22,303 nt of DNA from VRUE01 sp050258095 (GTDB lineage Bacteria; Actinomycetota; Thermoleophilia; Solirubrobacterales; 70-9). This document shows, piece by piece, positions 1 to 6,371 of this stretch (its first letter is position 1; the number at the start of each line of letters is the position of its first letter). The notes under the pieces are model-generated. The model was not told the origin of the DNA. It saw only the letters and a program-made list of their open reading frames with translations, and ran no database searches. The DNA lies in contig JBLMYD010000093.1 of NCBI GenBank assembly GCA_050258095.1, positions 1 through 22,303 on the forward strand, written 5' to 3'. The translations under genes and the position numbers were made by a program.

Positions 1-34
1 GTCCCTCAGGTGCCTTTTTGGGCACCTGAGGGAC
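1..34. terminator. Perfect 14-bp hairpin downstream of the sulfotransferase gene
   Basis: Bases 1-14 and 21-34 are perfect reverse complements around a six-base loop (TTTTTG). The hairpin lies 20 bases past the stop of the minus-strand sulfotransferase gene, so it is well placed to end that transcript. No T-run follows on the minus strand inside the window, and the left flank is cut by the window edge. It could therefore also serve a gene further left, or be a copy of a dispersed palindromic repeat. Confidence 0.55.
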
Positions 35-54
35 GGCACGTCCCGGAATCAGGG

Positions 55-1044
55 TCAGGAGTAGTCGTGCCAGCCGGCGAGCTCGCGGCCGGCGAACTTC
101 TGCAGCTCGGCGACGTCCTCGCCGAAGCGGCCGCGGATCGTCTCGAAGAGGTCGTCGGGCAGCTTCGGCTTCGGCGTCGGCGGCTTCTCGGGGTCGTGGA
201 CGACCTTCTCGACGATCCAGCGCATCGACTCGGGCAGGCGGTCGAAGTTGCGGTCGAAGGAGCGAAAGCCGGGCAGCTTGATCAGCCTCTCCATCAGCTG
301 GTATTTGTCGCCCTGCTTGGCGCTCGACTTCTCCCACTCGCGGTCGAACTGCTCGGAGGTGAAGCTCTCGTCGACGCCGGCGAAGGCGAACGCCCGGCGC
401 ATCGTCGCCTCGCGTTCGCCCTGCAGCTCCTCCTGGGTGACGATCTCGATCTGCCCGCGCTCGAAGTGCTCGAGGTAGGGCTGCAGCTGCATCCAGTACT
501 TGGAGCGGTTCATGTAGGAGGTGTCGGGCCGCGCGAGGACCTCGGCCATCTCGCCGGTCTCGTAGCCGGCGCCGGTCGCGTGCACCCAGTGCGAGAGGAT
601 GCGCTTGATCGGGTCGCGCACCATGTAGATCAGGCGCGCCTCGGGGCAGTGCGCCTTGATCCGCTCCGGCACGCCGCGGAAGCGGGGCAGGTTCGTGTAG
701 TGGGGGGAGGACTCGCCGCGCACCTCGAAGCGGCTGTCGAAGCGGCTCGCGTACCAGTCGAGCCCGAGGTCCCAGTTCAGCTCCTCGACGAAGAAGTTGA
801 GCTCCTTCGGCTTCGACATCTGGATCTCGGGGTGGAGGCCGAGGTAGTGGTGGATGCTGGTCGTGCCGCACTTCAGGCCGCCGACGATGATCAGGTTGGG
901 CAGCTCGGCGTGGCGCTTGCGGCGCCGGCGGAAGCGGCTCTTGCGGTCGGCCGTGTAGCGCTCGCGGGCGCGGGCGCACATCGCCTCGTCGGCGGGGTCG
1001 GGAGCGGCTTGGGCGGCGGCGGTCTGCGTCTCGGCCTCTGACAC
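55..1044 (-). CDS. Sulfotransferase family protein (PAPS-dependent type)
   Basis: The protein has 329 residues if it starts at the GTG at 1044, or 308 from the ATG at 981. The 5'-phosphosulfate loop is visible at about residues 51-65 (GGLKCGTTS), followed by HPEI and KPKELNFF, the usual run after the loop in Sulfotransfer_1 and heparan-sulfotransferase-like proteins. The 3'-phosphate motif is at 140-153 (YMVRDPIKRILSHW). These proteins move sulfate from PAPS to a hydroxyl or amine of a glycan, lipid or small molecule; the acceptor cannot be read from sequence. There is no signal peptide, but residues 34-45 are very basic. A TACACT box lies nine bases before the GTG, which favours the longer form. 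It is divergent from the membrane protein at 1066. The open frame runs on to 2085, but that upstream part is antisense shadow. Confidence 0.9.
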   Translation of the reverse strand: MSEAETQTAAAQAAPDPADEAMCARARERYTADRKSRFRRRRKRHAELPNLIIVGGLKCGTTSIHHYLGLHPEIQMSKPKELNFFVEELNWDLGLDWYASRFDSRFEVRGESSPHYTNLPRFRGVPERIKAHCPEARLIYMVRDPIKRILSHWVHATGAGYETGEMAEVLARPDTSYMNRSKYWMQLQPYLEHFERGQIEIVTQEELQGEREATMRRAFAFAGVDESFTSEQFDREWEKSSAKQGDKYQLMERLIKLPGFRSFDRNFDRLPESMRWIVEKVVHDPEKPPTPKPKLPDDLFETIRGRFGEDVAELQKFAGRELAGWHDYS

Positions 1045-1052
1045 GAGCGGGC

Positions 1053-1059
1053 TAGTGTA
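1053..1059. promoter_or_regulatory. Overlapping divergent -10 boxes shared by the sulfotransferase and flippase-like genes
   Basis: Only 21 bases separate the two divergent start codons (GTG at 1044, minus; ATG at 1066, plus). They contain the near-symmetric string CTAGTGTAG. Read on the plus strand it gives TAGTGT seven bases before the ATG. On the minus strand it gives TACACT nine bases before the GTG. Both fit a TAnnnT -10 box for a leaderless mRNA. No good -35 hexamer is seen on either side. Confidence 0.45.
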
Positions 1060-1065
1060 GCTGCG

Positions 1066-2055
1066 ATGCCTTTCGCCGATCTCGCCTCGAGCTTCAACTC
1101 GTTCTTCAACGCCGCGAGCGCGTTCTTCGAGCACCTCTCCGACGTGCGCTGGACCCCGTTCGCGCTCGCCCTCGTGATGCTCGCCGGGATGCAGCTCTCG
1201 CGCGCCTGGGCCTGGCGCAACGTCCTGCGCGCCGCCTACCCGGGGACGCCGATCTCCTTCCTGCAGCTCGCCGCCGCCTACCTGGCCGGCGCCGGGATCA
1301 ACGCGATCGTCCCCGCCCGCGCCGGCGACGTGACCAAGGTCTTCCTCGTCAAGCGCCAGATCCCGCACTCCTCCTACCCGGCGGTCACCTCCTCCTTCCT
1401 CGTCCAGACGGTCTTCGACACGACCGCCGGCATCCTCGTCTTCCTCTACGCGATGACGCAGGGGCTGCTGCCCGAACCGCCGCAGCTGCCCGACCTGTCC
1501 GCCTTCGAGATCTCCTTCTGGGCCAACCACCCGCGCACGTTGCTGATCGCCATCGGCGTGCTCGCGCTCGTCACGGCGATCGGCGTCTACCTGCTCGCCC
1601 ACCGCGTGCGCCGCTTCTGGGCGCGGGTCCGGCAGGGGCTCGTCATCCTCACCCAGCCGCGCCGCTACCTGCGCGAGGTCTGGGCCTGGCAGGGGATCGG
1701 CTGGCTCTTCCGCTTCGCCGCCTTCTGGCTCTTCCTCGAGGCCTTCGGCATCGGCGGCTCGGTCGGCAGCGTGATGCTGGTGATGAGCGTGCAGGCGATC
1801 TCGACGATCGTCCCCTTCACGCCCGGCGGCGCCGGCGCCCAGCAGGCGCTGCTGGTGGCGACCCTGAACGGCCCCTCGCGCTCCGCCGTCCTCTCCTTCT
1901 CGGTCGGCACGCAGATCGCGATGGCGGCCTGGTCGGTCGTCCTCGGCTTCGCCGCGATCCTGCTCGTCTTCCGCACGACGGACTGGCGAGGCTTGGTCAA
2001 ACAGGCGCAGGACGAGGCGGCCGAAGAGAAGGCGGCACCCGCCAGCGCCCACTGA
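1066..2055 (+). CDS. Lysylphosphatidylglycerol synthase TM-region / UPF0104 family membrane protein
   Basis: This is a 329-residue polytopic membrane protein with about seven or eight hydrophobic segments. It carries the hallmarks of the LPG_synthase_TM (AglD2/UPF0104, COG0392) family. An early SRAWAWR segment is followed by PARAGD at residues 83-88 and PGGAGAQQ at 253-260, in the usual order and spacing. Members are the flippase-like half of MprF or stand-alone proteins thought to move lipid-linked molecules across the membrane; none of the MprF aminoacyl-transferase domain is present. It is divergent from the sulfotransferase, so a joint role in making a modified lipid or glycan is possible but is only inference. 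The start is fixed by a TAGTGT box seven bases upstream. Confidence 0.9.
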   Translation: MPFADLASSFNSFFNAASAFFEHLSDVRWTPFALALVMLAGMQLSRAWAWRNVLRAAYPGTPISFLQLAAAYLAGAGINAIVPARAGDVTKVFLVKRQIPHSSYPAVTSSFLVQTVFDTTAGILVFLYAMTQGLLPEPPQLPDLSAFEISFWANHPRTLLIAIGVLALVTAIGVYLLAHRVRRFWARVRQGLVILTQPRRYLREVWAWQGIGWLFRFAAFWLFLEAFGIGGSVGSVMLVMSVQAISTIVPFTPGGAGAQQALLVATLNGPSRSAVLSFSVGTQIAMAAWSVVLGFAAILLVFRTTDWRGLVKQAQDEAAEEKAAPASAH

Positions 2056-2066
2056 CTCCCCCACCG

Positions 2067-2117
2067 CCGGGTGCAACGTTTTCAACGTCCATATCGCGTC
2101 AAACGCGTTGCACCCGG
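2067..2117. terminator. Hairpin between convergent genes
   Basis: Bases 2067-2078 (CCGGGTGCAACG) and 2106-2117 are perfect reverse complements. The 27-base loop holds TTTT and AAA runs just inside the stem, so the stem can extend by a few pairs. It sits between the flippase-like gene ending at 2055 and the PIN toxin ending at 2125, so it can serve both strands. Confidence 0.55.
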
Positions 2118-2124
2118 GGTGTGG

Positions 2125-2559
2125 TCAGCCCAGGCGCTCGGGAATGAGGGCGAAGCCGTGCTCGCGAACCGCCTCGCGCAAATCGCGATCCCAGCAGGCC
2201 ACGGTGACGCGATCGGCGTCGGCGAAGGTGGCGATGGTGGCGAGATGGAGGCAGTCGTAGGCGCGTAGGGTGTGCTCACCGATGGCGGCGCGGGATGCGG
2301 TTGCGATCAGCGAGTCGGTCACGGCATGGATTTGCAGCTCGTCCCAGAGCTCGTCGCGGTCGCGAAGCGCCGCTCGGTACGCCTGGCTCGAAAGGCGGCG
2401 ACCCTTGTTCATCCGGGCAAGCGCCGACGTCGCCTCGAGGTACGCGATCGCGCTGGTCGACGCGACCGGGAAGCTGTCGTAGGCCTGATTCGCGACGTCG
2501 CTCCCCGGCTCCTCGACGACGAGCTTGATCAGGGCGCTCGTATCGAGGTACAGGCTCAG
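2125..2559 (-). CDS. PIN-domain ribonuclease toxin (VapC-like)
   Basis: This 144-residue protein has PIN-domain architecture. The first acidic residue is in YLDTSALIKLVVEE, near residue 6. A central AIAYLEATSAL carries the conserved Glu, and the last acidic cluster is in AYDCLHLATIA and CWDRDL. VapC toxins cut RNA in a Mg-dependent manner and are neutralised by the antitoxin encoded just before them. No ATG, GTG or TTG is available at the N-terminus. The best start is CTG at 2559, which overlaps the antitoxin stop (CTGA) and has GAAGG six bases upstream. The long open frame continuing to 3051 is antisense shadow. Confidence 0.85.
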   Translation of the reverse strand: MSLYLDTSALIKLVVEEPGSDVANQAYDSFPVASTSAIAYLEATSALARMNKGRRLSSQAYRAALRDRDELWDELQIHAVTDSLIATASRAAIGEHTLRAYDCLHLATIATFADADRVTVACWDRDLREAVREHGFALIPERLG

Positions 2560-2822
2560 CGGCGACCTTCGGAGACGTAGTCGGCGGCGGTCGGGCCGGG
2601 TCCGCGGAGCTTCACCGGTTTGCGGAGGTGGCGCTTGCCGTTGCCCGGCCGCACCGTTCCGTTGGCGATCAGGCGGGCCAGTCCGGGTGAGATCCTCGAG
2701 GAGACGATGGTCGCGACCGGCTCGCCGCGCCGGGTGACCGTGATCGCCTCGCCCCTCTCCACCCGCTCGATGATGCGGCTGGCGTCGTTCTTCAGCTCGC
2801 GGATGCCGACCGTCTCGCTCAT
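2556..2822 (-). CDS. Phd/YefM-family antitoxin
   Basis: The protein has 88 residues. Its N-terminal half is a typical Phd/YefM DNA-binding domain: VGIRELKNDASRIIERV, then a GEAITVTRRGEPVATIVS strand segment. The basic C-terminal tail (about residues 45-88) should wrap the toxin. It would neutralise the PIN toxin whose start overlaps its stop by four bases, and should repress its own promoter. ATG at 2822 is supported by a TATGAT box eight bases upstream. The promoter lies at the 3' end of the upstream gene (stop at 2856), so this unit may have inserted behind that gene. Confidence 0.88.
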   Translation of the reverse strand: MSETVGIRELKNDASRIIERVERGEAITVTRRGEPVATIVSSRISPGLARLIANGTVRPGNGKRHLRKPVKLRGPGPTAADYVSEGRR

Positions 2823-2859
2823 GTAGCCACATCATAGCGTCAAGTGGCCACATGCTCAG
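2823..2859 (-). promoter_or_regulatory. Toxin-antitoxin promoter with paired operator half-sites
   Basis: On the minus strand TATGAT (2831-2836) sits eight bases before the antitoxin ATG. CTGAGC (2854-2859) is a weak -35 at 17-base spacing. The -10 box is bracketed by two copies of one octamer. GTGGCCAC at 2844-2851 is a perfect palindrome, and 2823-2830 is the same octamer with one change. Their centres are 21 bp apart, about two helical turns, so two repressor dimers could bind one DNA face. Confidence 0.5.
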
Positions 2860-3515
2860 CTCGACCACCCCGGGTAGCGGCCGGCGACGCGCCACTGCCA
2901 GGGAGGCGCCTCGCCGGGCGGGAAGGCGTAGTGGTTGCGGCCGGGCAGGGTCTCGAGCGGGACGAGGGCGGGATCGTCGCCGAGCAGGACGCGGACGTGG
3001 GATGCGGCGTCGATCTGCGCCTGGCCGGCGCGGCGGACGATGCGCTCCCAACCGAGGCCCGGGCGGTAGAGCCAGTAGACGACTTCGACCCAGCCGAGCG
3101 AGCGGCGCCGGTCGACGACCTCGGTGAAGGTCGTCGTGCGCCGTCCCGACGCGGTCAGGTGTGGGCCGGCGGTGACGGCGCAGCTCTCGCGACGGCAGCG
3201 GCGGAAGTCGACGGGGGCCAGGGGCAGGCCATCGGGACCGGGATGCGCTGCGGGCGACGGCGCCAGCGCCCGGACCAGCCGCGCCAGCGGCCAGCCGTAG
3301 GCGGTCACGAGCGGGTGGTGGCGGCAGGCGCCGGGCAGGCGCGGTGCGCAGGCGAGCCGCCTGCCGATCGCGCCGCCCAGGGCACGCCCCGCCTCGATCT
3401 TGCCCCCGGCCGCGACGGCGGCGATCGCCGCGATCAGCAGCAGCGCCACCAGGGTGACGATGCCCGCCTGCTCGACGCTCGCTGCGCCGCGTTCCCGCTC
3501 GCGCTTCCGGCTCAC
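2856..3515 (-). CDS. Secreted or membrane protein with TadE/Flp-like N-terminus, function unknown
   Basis: This 219-residue protein starts with GTG at 3515. The N-terminus is basic, followed by RGAASVEQAG and a roughly 20-residue hydrophobic helix (TLVALLLIAAIAAVAAGG). A Gly just before the segment and a Glu at about +4 or +5 of the mature form resemble class III prepilins and TadE-type pseudopilins. The rest is soluble, with several Cys and His and many Trp and Tyr; I recognise no catalytic motif. No tad/flp secretion genes are in the window. A TAGCGT box seven bases before the GTG supports the start. It could be a minor pilin-like protein or simply an anchored extracellular protein. Confidence 0.6.
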   Translation of the reverse strand: MSRKRERERGAASVEQAGIVTLVALLLIAAIAAVAAGGKIEAGRALGGAIGRRLACAPRLPGACRHHPLVTAYGWPLARLVRALAPSPAAHPGPDGLPLAPVDFRRCRRESCAVTAGPHLTASGRRTTTFTEVVDRRRSLGWVEVVYWLYRPGLGWERIVRRAGQAQIDAASHVRVLLGDDPALVPLETLPGRNHYAFPPGEAPPWQWRVAGRYPGWSS

Positions 3516-3602
3516 GGCCCCGACGCTAGGGACCGCCGGCGCGCGCGTGGTGCGCAGATACGCGCGTCTTTCGCGCCGCTCTCAGTCTGCTTTCATGTGC
3601 CT

Positions 3603-3872
3603 ATGGAGGGCAGCCCCTTCAACCTCTTCGGCGACCCCGACGAGTTCCGCGCCCGCATGGAGGAGCTCTCCGAGCAGATGCAGTCCTCGCAGCGCGTCGC
3701 CTGGGCCGACAACGCGATCAGGCTGGCGGTCGAGATGACCGTCGCCTCGATCGGGCGCCTCGATCTTTCCGGGACGCCGGATGAGCAGTCGATGCAGGTG
3801 CGCGACGCGATCCGCGTCCTGTTCCCCGAGGCTGTGACTCTGGTGCGCGAGGCGCGCGAAGGGCTTTCCTGA
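3603..3872 (+). CDS. Small acidic protein, function unknown
   Basis: The protein has 89 residues from ATG 3603 (91 from GTG 3597, same frame). It is mostly helical and acidic, rich in Met and Glu near the start (RARMEELSEQMQ), with no membrane segment or Cys. I recognise no family. Support for its being real: normal codon use for this genome, a clean end immediately before a strong double terminator, and a divergent partner at 3515. A weak CAGTCT box precedes the GTG by eight bases. Confidence 0.6.
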   Translation: MEGSPFNLFGDPDEFRARMEELSEQMQSSQRVAWADNAIRLAVEMTVASIGRLDLSGTPDEQSMQVRDAIRVLFPEAVTLVREAREGLS

Positions 3873-3977
3873 AGCGCCGGGCGAGAGGGGTAATCCTCGC
3901 CCGGACAAATGCCGGTCCAGTTGGACCGGCATTTTGAGTATCCGCCCGTTCGAGGATTACCCCTCTAGCCCGGCGCT
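3873..3977. repeat. Nested inverted repeat (27-bp arms) around an intrinsic terminator
   Basis: The outer arms at 3873-3899 and 3951-3977 match as reverse complements at 26 of 27 positions. Nested between them, 3907-3918 and 3923-3934 form a perfect 12-bp stem with an AGTT loop. It has an A-run on the left and a T-run on the right, as in a bidirectional intrinsic terminator. The whole 105 bp exactly fills the gap between the small acidic gene (stop 3872) and the zinc-ribbon gene (stop 3978). It may be purely a terminator or a copy of a dispersed palindromic element. Confidence 0.85.
3907..3935. terminator. Bidirectional intrinsic terminator
   Basis: A perfect 12-bp GC-rich stem (AAATGCCGGTCC and its complement) with a four-base loop ends in TTTT on the plus strand and in a short T-run on the minus strand. 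It lies between convergent genes and inside the larger inverted repeat. Confidence 0.8.
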
Positions 3978-4583
3978 CTAAAGAAGCTCGAAGCGCAATG
4001 TGACGACGGAGCCACGCCTCGTGGTTGCCGCGAGCAGCTCTAGGGGGATGGCGATGAGCAGGGCGGGGAGGGTGGCGAGGATGCTGATTGCGGCATCGAG
4101 CCATCGCTGCCATGGGCGTGTGGCAGGAACCGACTCCGAGCGCCCGAGGGCGCCGAGGGCGACGTTGCGGCCGAAGGTGAGGCCGTTGAGGAGCGTCTGC
4201 CACATCAGCGCGATGCCGCGGCCGGGCGACCAGCGGCTGGAGACGACGACCTGGTCGCGGTTGGCGACCAGCCGCCGCACCGCCTCGACCGTGAAGAGGT
4301 AGCCGGCACCCGGCTCGAGGCCGGCCCAGCCCGCGTTGCCAAGCGAGGCCGAGATCGCGCCGCGGTTGGCGATCCGGGCCGCCCCTTCCGCTCGGTGCGA
4401 GCGGTCGAGCGCCGCCAGCGCCTCGCCGACCCCGTCCGCGTCGCCGACGACGCCGAGCCCGCAGCTCTCGCAGCGGCGCACCGGTCCGCGCAGTCCCGGC
4501 CGCTGCTCGATCCAGCCGAAGAGCGGCTCGCCGCAGGCCGGGCAGGGAGGGTTGTCCGGTCCCGCGCCGGCCTCCAGCGGCAC
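3978..4583 (-). CDS. Zinc-ribbon membrane protein resembling a methyltransferase without its SAM domain
   Basis: The protein has 201 residues from GTG 4583; a TTG at 4637 would add 18. It opens with a four-Cys zinc ribbon (CPACGEPLFGWIEQR, then CESCGLG). The C-terminal half reads SSRWSPGRGIALMWQTLLNG, then a hydrophobic stretch (ISILATLPALLIAIPLELL), then RRGSVVTLRFEL. This tail resembles the C-terminus of class I SAM methyltransferases of sugar and cell-wall clusters, which often also start with such a ribbon. The SAM-binding glycine loop and the catalytic core between the two are missing. Function is unknown; it may be a degenerate paralogue or a membrane-bound sensor. The start is uncertain because AT-rich DNA begins right upstream. 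Confidence 0.65.
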   Translation of the reverse strand: MPLEAGAGPDNPPCPACGEPLFGWIEQRPGLRGPVRRCESCGLGVVGDADGVGEALAALDRSHRAEGAARIANRGAISASLGNAGWAGLEPGAGYLFTVEAVRRLVANRDQVVVSSRWSPGRGIALMWQTLLNGLTFGRNVALGALGRSESVPATRPWQRWLDAAISILATLPALLIAIPLELLAATTRRGSVVTLRFELL

Positions 4584-4692
4584 GACCTTGCGGCGGGCAG
4601 TGCTTCCGAAGGGATATGACAAACTTGAAAATAGCAAAATCTAAATCTCAAACTTTGATATATTTGCGAATTGCGATTTGCAGATCGCAATT
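4584..4692. other. AT-rich divergent region bordering an acquired gene
   Basis: Counting 4615-4699, about 26 of 85 bases are G or C, near 31%, against about 70% in the neighbourhood. It separates the zinc-ribbon gene (-) from the AlbA_2 regulator (+) and holds the regulator's promoter and operator. The abrupt change suggests the left edge of imported DNA. No terminal repeat or duplication is visible. Confidence 0.6.
4656..4692 (+). promoter_or_regulatory. Extended -10 promoter and 24-bp operator-like palindrome of the AlbA_2 regulator
   Basis: TGATATATT at 4656-4664 is a good extended -10 (TGn plus TATATT). Just downstream, AATTGCGAT (4669-4677) and ATCGCAATT (4684-4692) are perfect 9-bp inverted repeats around six bases. 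The right arm abuts the ATG at 4693. An extra TTGCGAA lies at 4664-4670. No Shine-Dalgarno sequence is present. The position suits a repressor that blocks its own transcription start. Confidence 0.55.
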
Positions 4693-6339
4693 ATGCCATT
4701 TCCCTTGTTCCACCCAGACAGCGAGGCCCCACGGCCGTTGAGCCTGTCGACCTCTGAGCTTGAACGGGAATTCCCTCGCGAGGATCAATACGTCGAGCGC
4801 AAGAGCGGCTTTGCAAGCCGAAAGCTTCAAGAGGCCGTAGTCGCATTTTCGAATAGCGATGGCGGCGTCGTTCTCATCGGCGTCGACGACTCTGGCAACG
4901 TGCTCGGCAAGCAGCTGACGCAGGGGATGGAGGAGTCGCTTCACAAGGCCATTGCCTCGATCAGGAACCCTGGACGCTATGTCCTGCAGCAGCTCATTGT
5001 CGATGACGTGCCGATCATCGTGGTGTCGGTTGAGCGTCGTGTCCAGGGCTTTGCGCAGACTTCCCGCGGTCGCGTACTGGTGCGCCGGGGGGCGATGAAC
5101 GTCCCTCTCTTCGATGCGGAGCTGTTCGAATTTATATCGGGCAGGTCGTTGGAGCGCTTCGAGCTCAATGAGGTCCATGCTGATTACGACCAAGCAGACC
5201 CCAGCCTGCTAGGTGAGGTTGTTGAGGCTCTGGGTTGGTCCGACGAATCGAAATTCAAAGACAGGCTCAGAGAGCAGGGGCTGCTTTCGCCGAAGAGCGA
5301 CCGTCTCACGGTCGCTGGGGCGCTCTACCTGCTTCCACAGCCAGACGAGGCCTTGGCAAAGGCCTTCATCGAGGTTCATCGCTACCCGGACGCGGATTCA
5401 ATTGACCCGGATAAGCGCATCGAGGTAAGTGGTCCTATCCATCACCAGGTATCGGTAGCCACCGAACAGATCGTTCAAGAGCTTGGCTCGGAGGTCGTCG
5501 TCCTCGGACTGCGCCGTCACGAACTTCCGCGACTTCCGAAGGTCGTGCTCCGGGAGGCCATAGCGAACGCGGTCGTCCACCGCTCCTACGAGACAACCGG
5601 TCGCTGCATCCGGATCGAGCTGCGGCCCGGCGTAGTCGTCGTTTCCTCGCCGGGGTCGCTTCCGGCTCCCGTCACGGTCGAGAACATCCGCGACGCTCAA
5701 TCGGCTCGCAACCCCAAGTTGATCGCGCTGATGCGCCGGTTTCGGCTTGCGGAGGATGTGGGCCGCGGTGTCGACATCATGCAGGACTCGATGATGGAAG
5801 AGCTGCTCGACCCGCCGGCTTTCGTGGATACGGGTCACTCCGTCGAAGTGAAGTTGCCGGTGCGGGGTGGCGTCACTACCCAGGAGAGGGCATGGGTGCG
5901 AGAGATCGAAGCCCGTGGAGAGATCGAGCCCATGGACCGGATCCTGCTCGTTCACGCAGCGCGAGGGGAGGAGCTTACGAACTCCCGGGTAAGAGAGCTT
6001 GCGCATGTGGATCGCTTTGCTGCGACCCATGCCCTGCGTCGGCTGTGCGATGCAGGCTTCCTGCTGCAACGGGGCCAGCGAGGCGGTACGGCATATGTCT
6101 TGGAGGGCGATCTGGAACCGCCGGCCGGCCTCCGGCTCGAGCGAGACGAACTCAAGAAGCTCGTCTGCTCGATCGCTCAAGAGGGACCGGTCAAGAATGC
6201 CGACGTGCGTGGCAGGACGGGGCTGGATCGACTCGATGCCCTCTCGTTGTTGAACGAGCTCGTCGGCGAAGGGCGGCTTGTGCGAGTTGGGCAGCGGCGT
6301 GGAAGCCGCTACGTCCTCCCGGATGCATCCGAACGATGA
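4693..6339 (+). CDS. AlbA_2 (Schlafen-like) plus HATPase_c_4 predicted transcriptional regulator
   Basis: The protein has 548 residues. An AlbA_2 (SLFN AlbA-like) domain covers roughly 20-150, with YVERKSG at 33-39 and AFSNSDGGVVLIGVDDSG at 51-68. An ATP-binding HATPase_c_4 region follows, with REAIANAVVHRSY near 287-299 and a GRGVDIM glycine segment near 357. Two winged-helix-like segments end the protein (about 413-475 and 488-545). This is the COG2865 architecture: predicted ATP-dependent DNA-binding regulators, usually orphan, sometimes found in defence or mobile regions. The gene has lower GC than its neighbours (one 60-base sample near the start is 50%) and follows an AT-rich border, so recent transfer is likely. 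ATG 4693 abuts a palindrome; a TTG at 4678 is possible but lies inside it. Confidence 0.85.
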   Translation: MPFPLFHPDSEAPRPLSLSTSELEREFPREDQYVERKSGFASRKLQEAVVAFSNSDGGVVLIGVDDSGNVLGKQLTQGMEESLHKAIASIRNPGRYVLQQLIVDDVPIIVVSVERRVQGFAQTSRGRVLVRRGAMNVPLFDAELFEFISGRSLERFELNEVHADYDQADPSLLGEVVEALGWSDESKFKDRLREQGLLSPKSDRLTVAGALYLLPQPDEALAKAFIEVHRYPDADSIDPDKRIEVSGPIHHQVSVATEQIVQELGSEVVVLGLRRHELPRLPKVVLREAIANAVVHRSYETTGRCIRIELRPGVVVVSSPGSLPAPVTVENIRDAQSARNPKLIALMRRFRLAEDVGRGVDIMQDSMMEELLDPPAFVDTGHSVEVKLPVRGGVTTQERAWVREIEARGEIEPMDRILLVHAARGEELTNSRVRELAHVDRFAATHALRRLCDAGFLLQRGQRGGTAYVLEGDLEPPAGLRLERDELKKLVCSIAQEGPVKNADVRGRTGLDRLDALSLLNELVGEGRLVRVGQRRGSRYVLPDASER

Positions 6340-6359
6340 AGCGAGAGCTTCGCTCCGGA

Positions 6360-6365
6360 TACGGT
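6360..6365 (+). promoter_or_regulatory. Probable -10 box of the CBS gene
   Basis: TACGGT lies six bases before the GTG at 6372, the same arrangement as at several other starts here. It argues that the CBS gene has its own leaderless promoter although an upstream ATG overlaps the preceding stop codon. Confidence 0.4.
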
Positions 6366-6371
6366 ACAGGC

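Noticed and set aside
1045..2085. N-terminal extension of the sulfotransferase frame to 676 residues
   Set aside because: The extra part is antisense to the flippase-like gene and low complexity; the family N-terminus begins after 1044.
6336..6339. ATGA overlap suggesting operon coupling of the AlbA_2 regulator and the CBS gene
   Set aside because: The regulator looks acquired, the 12 extra residues are atypical for CBS proteins, and a promoter box serves the GTG at 6372. The overlap is probably chance.
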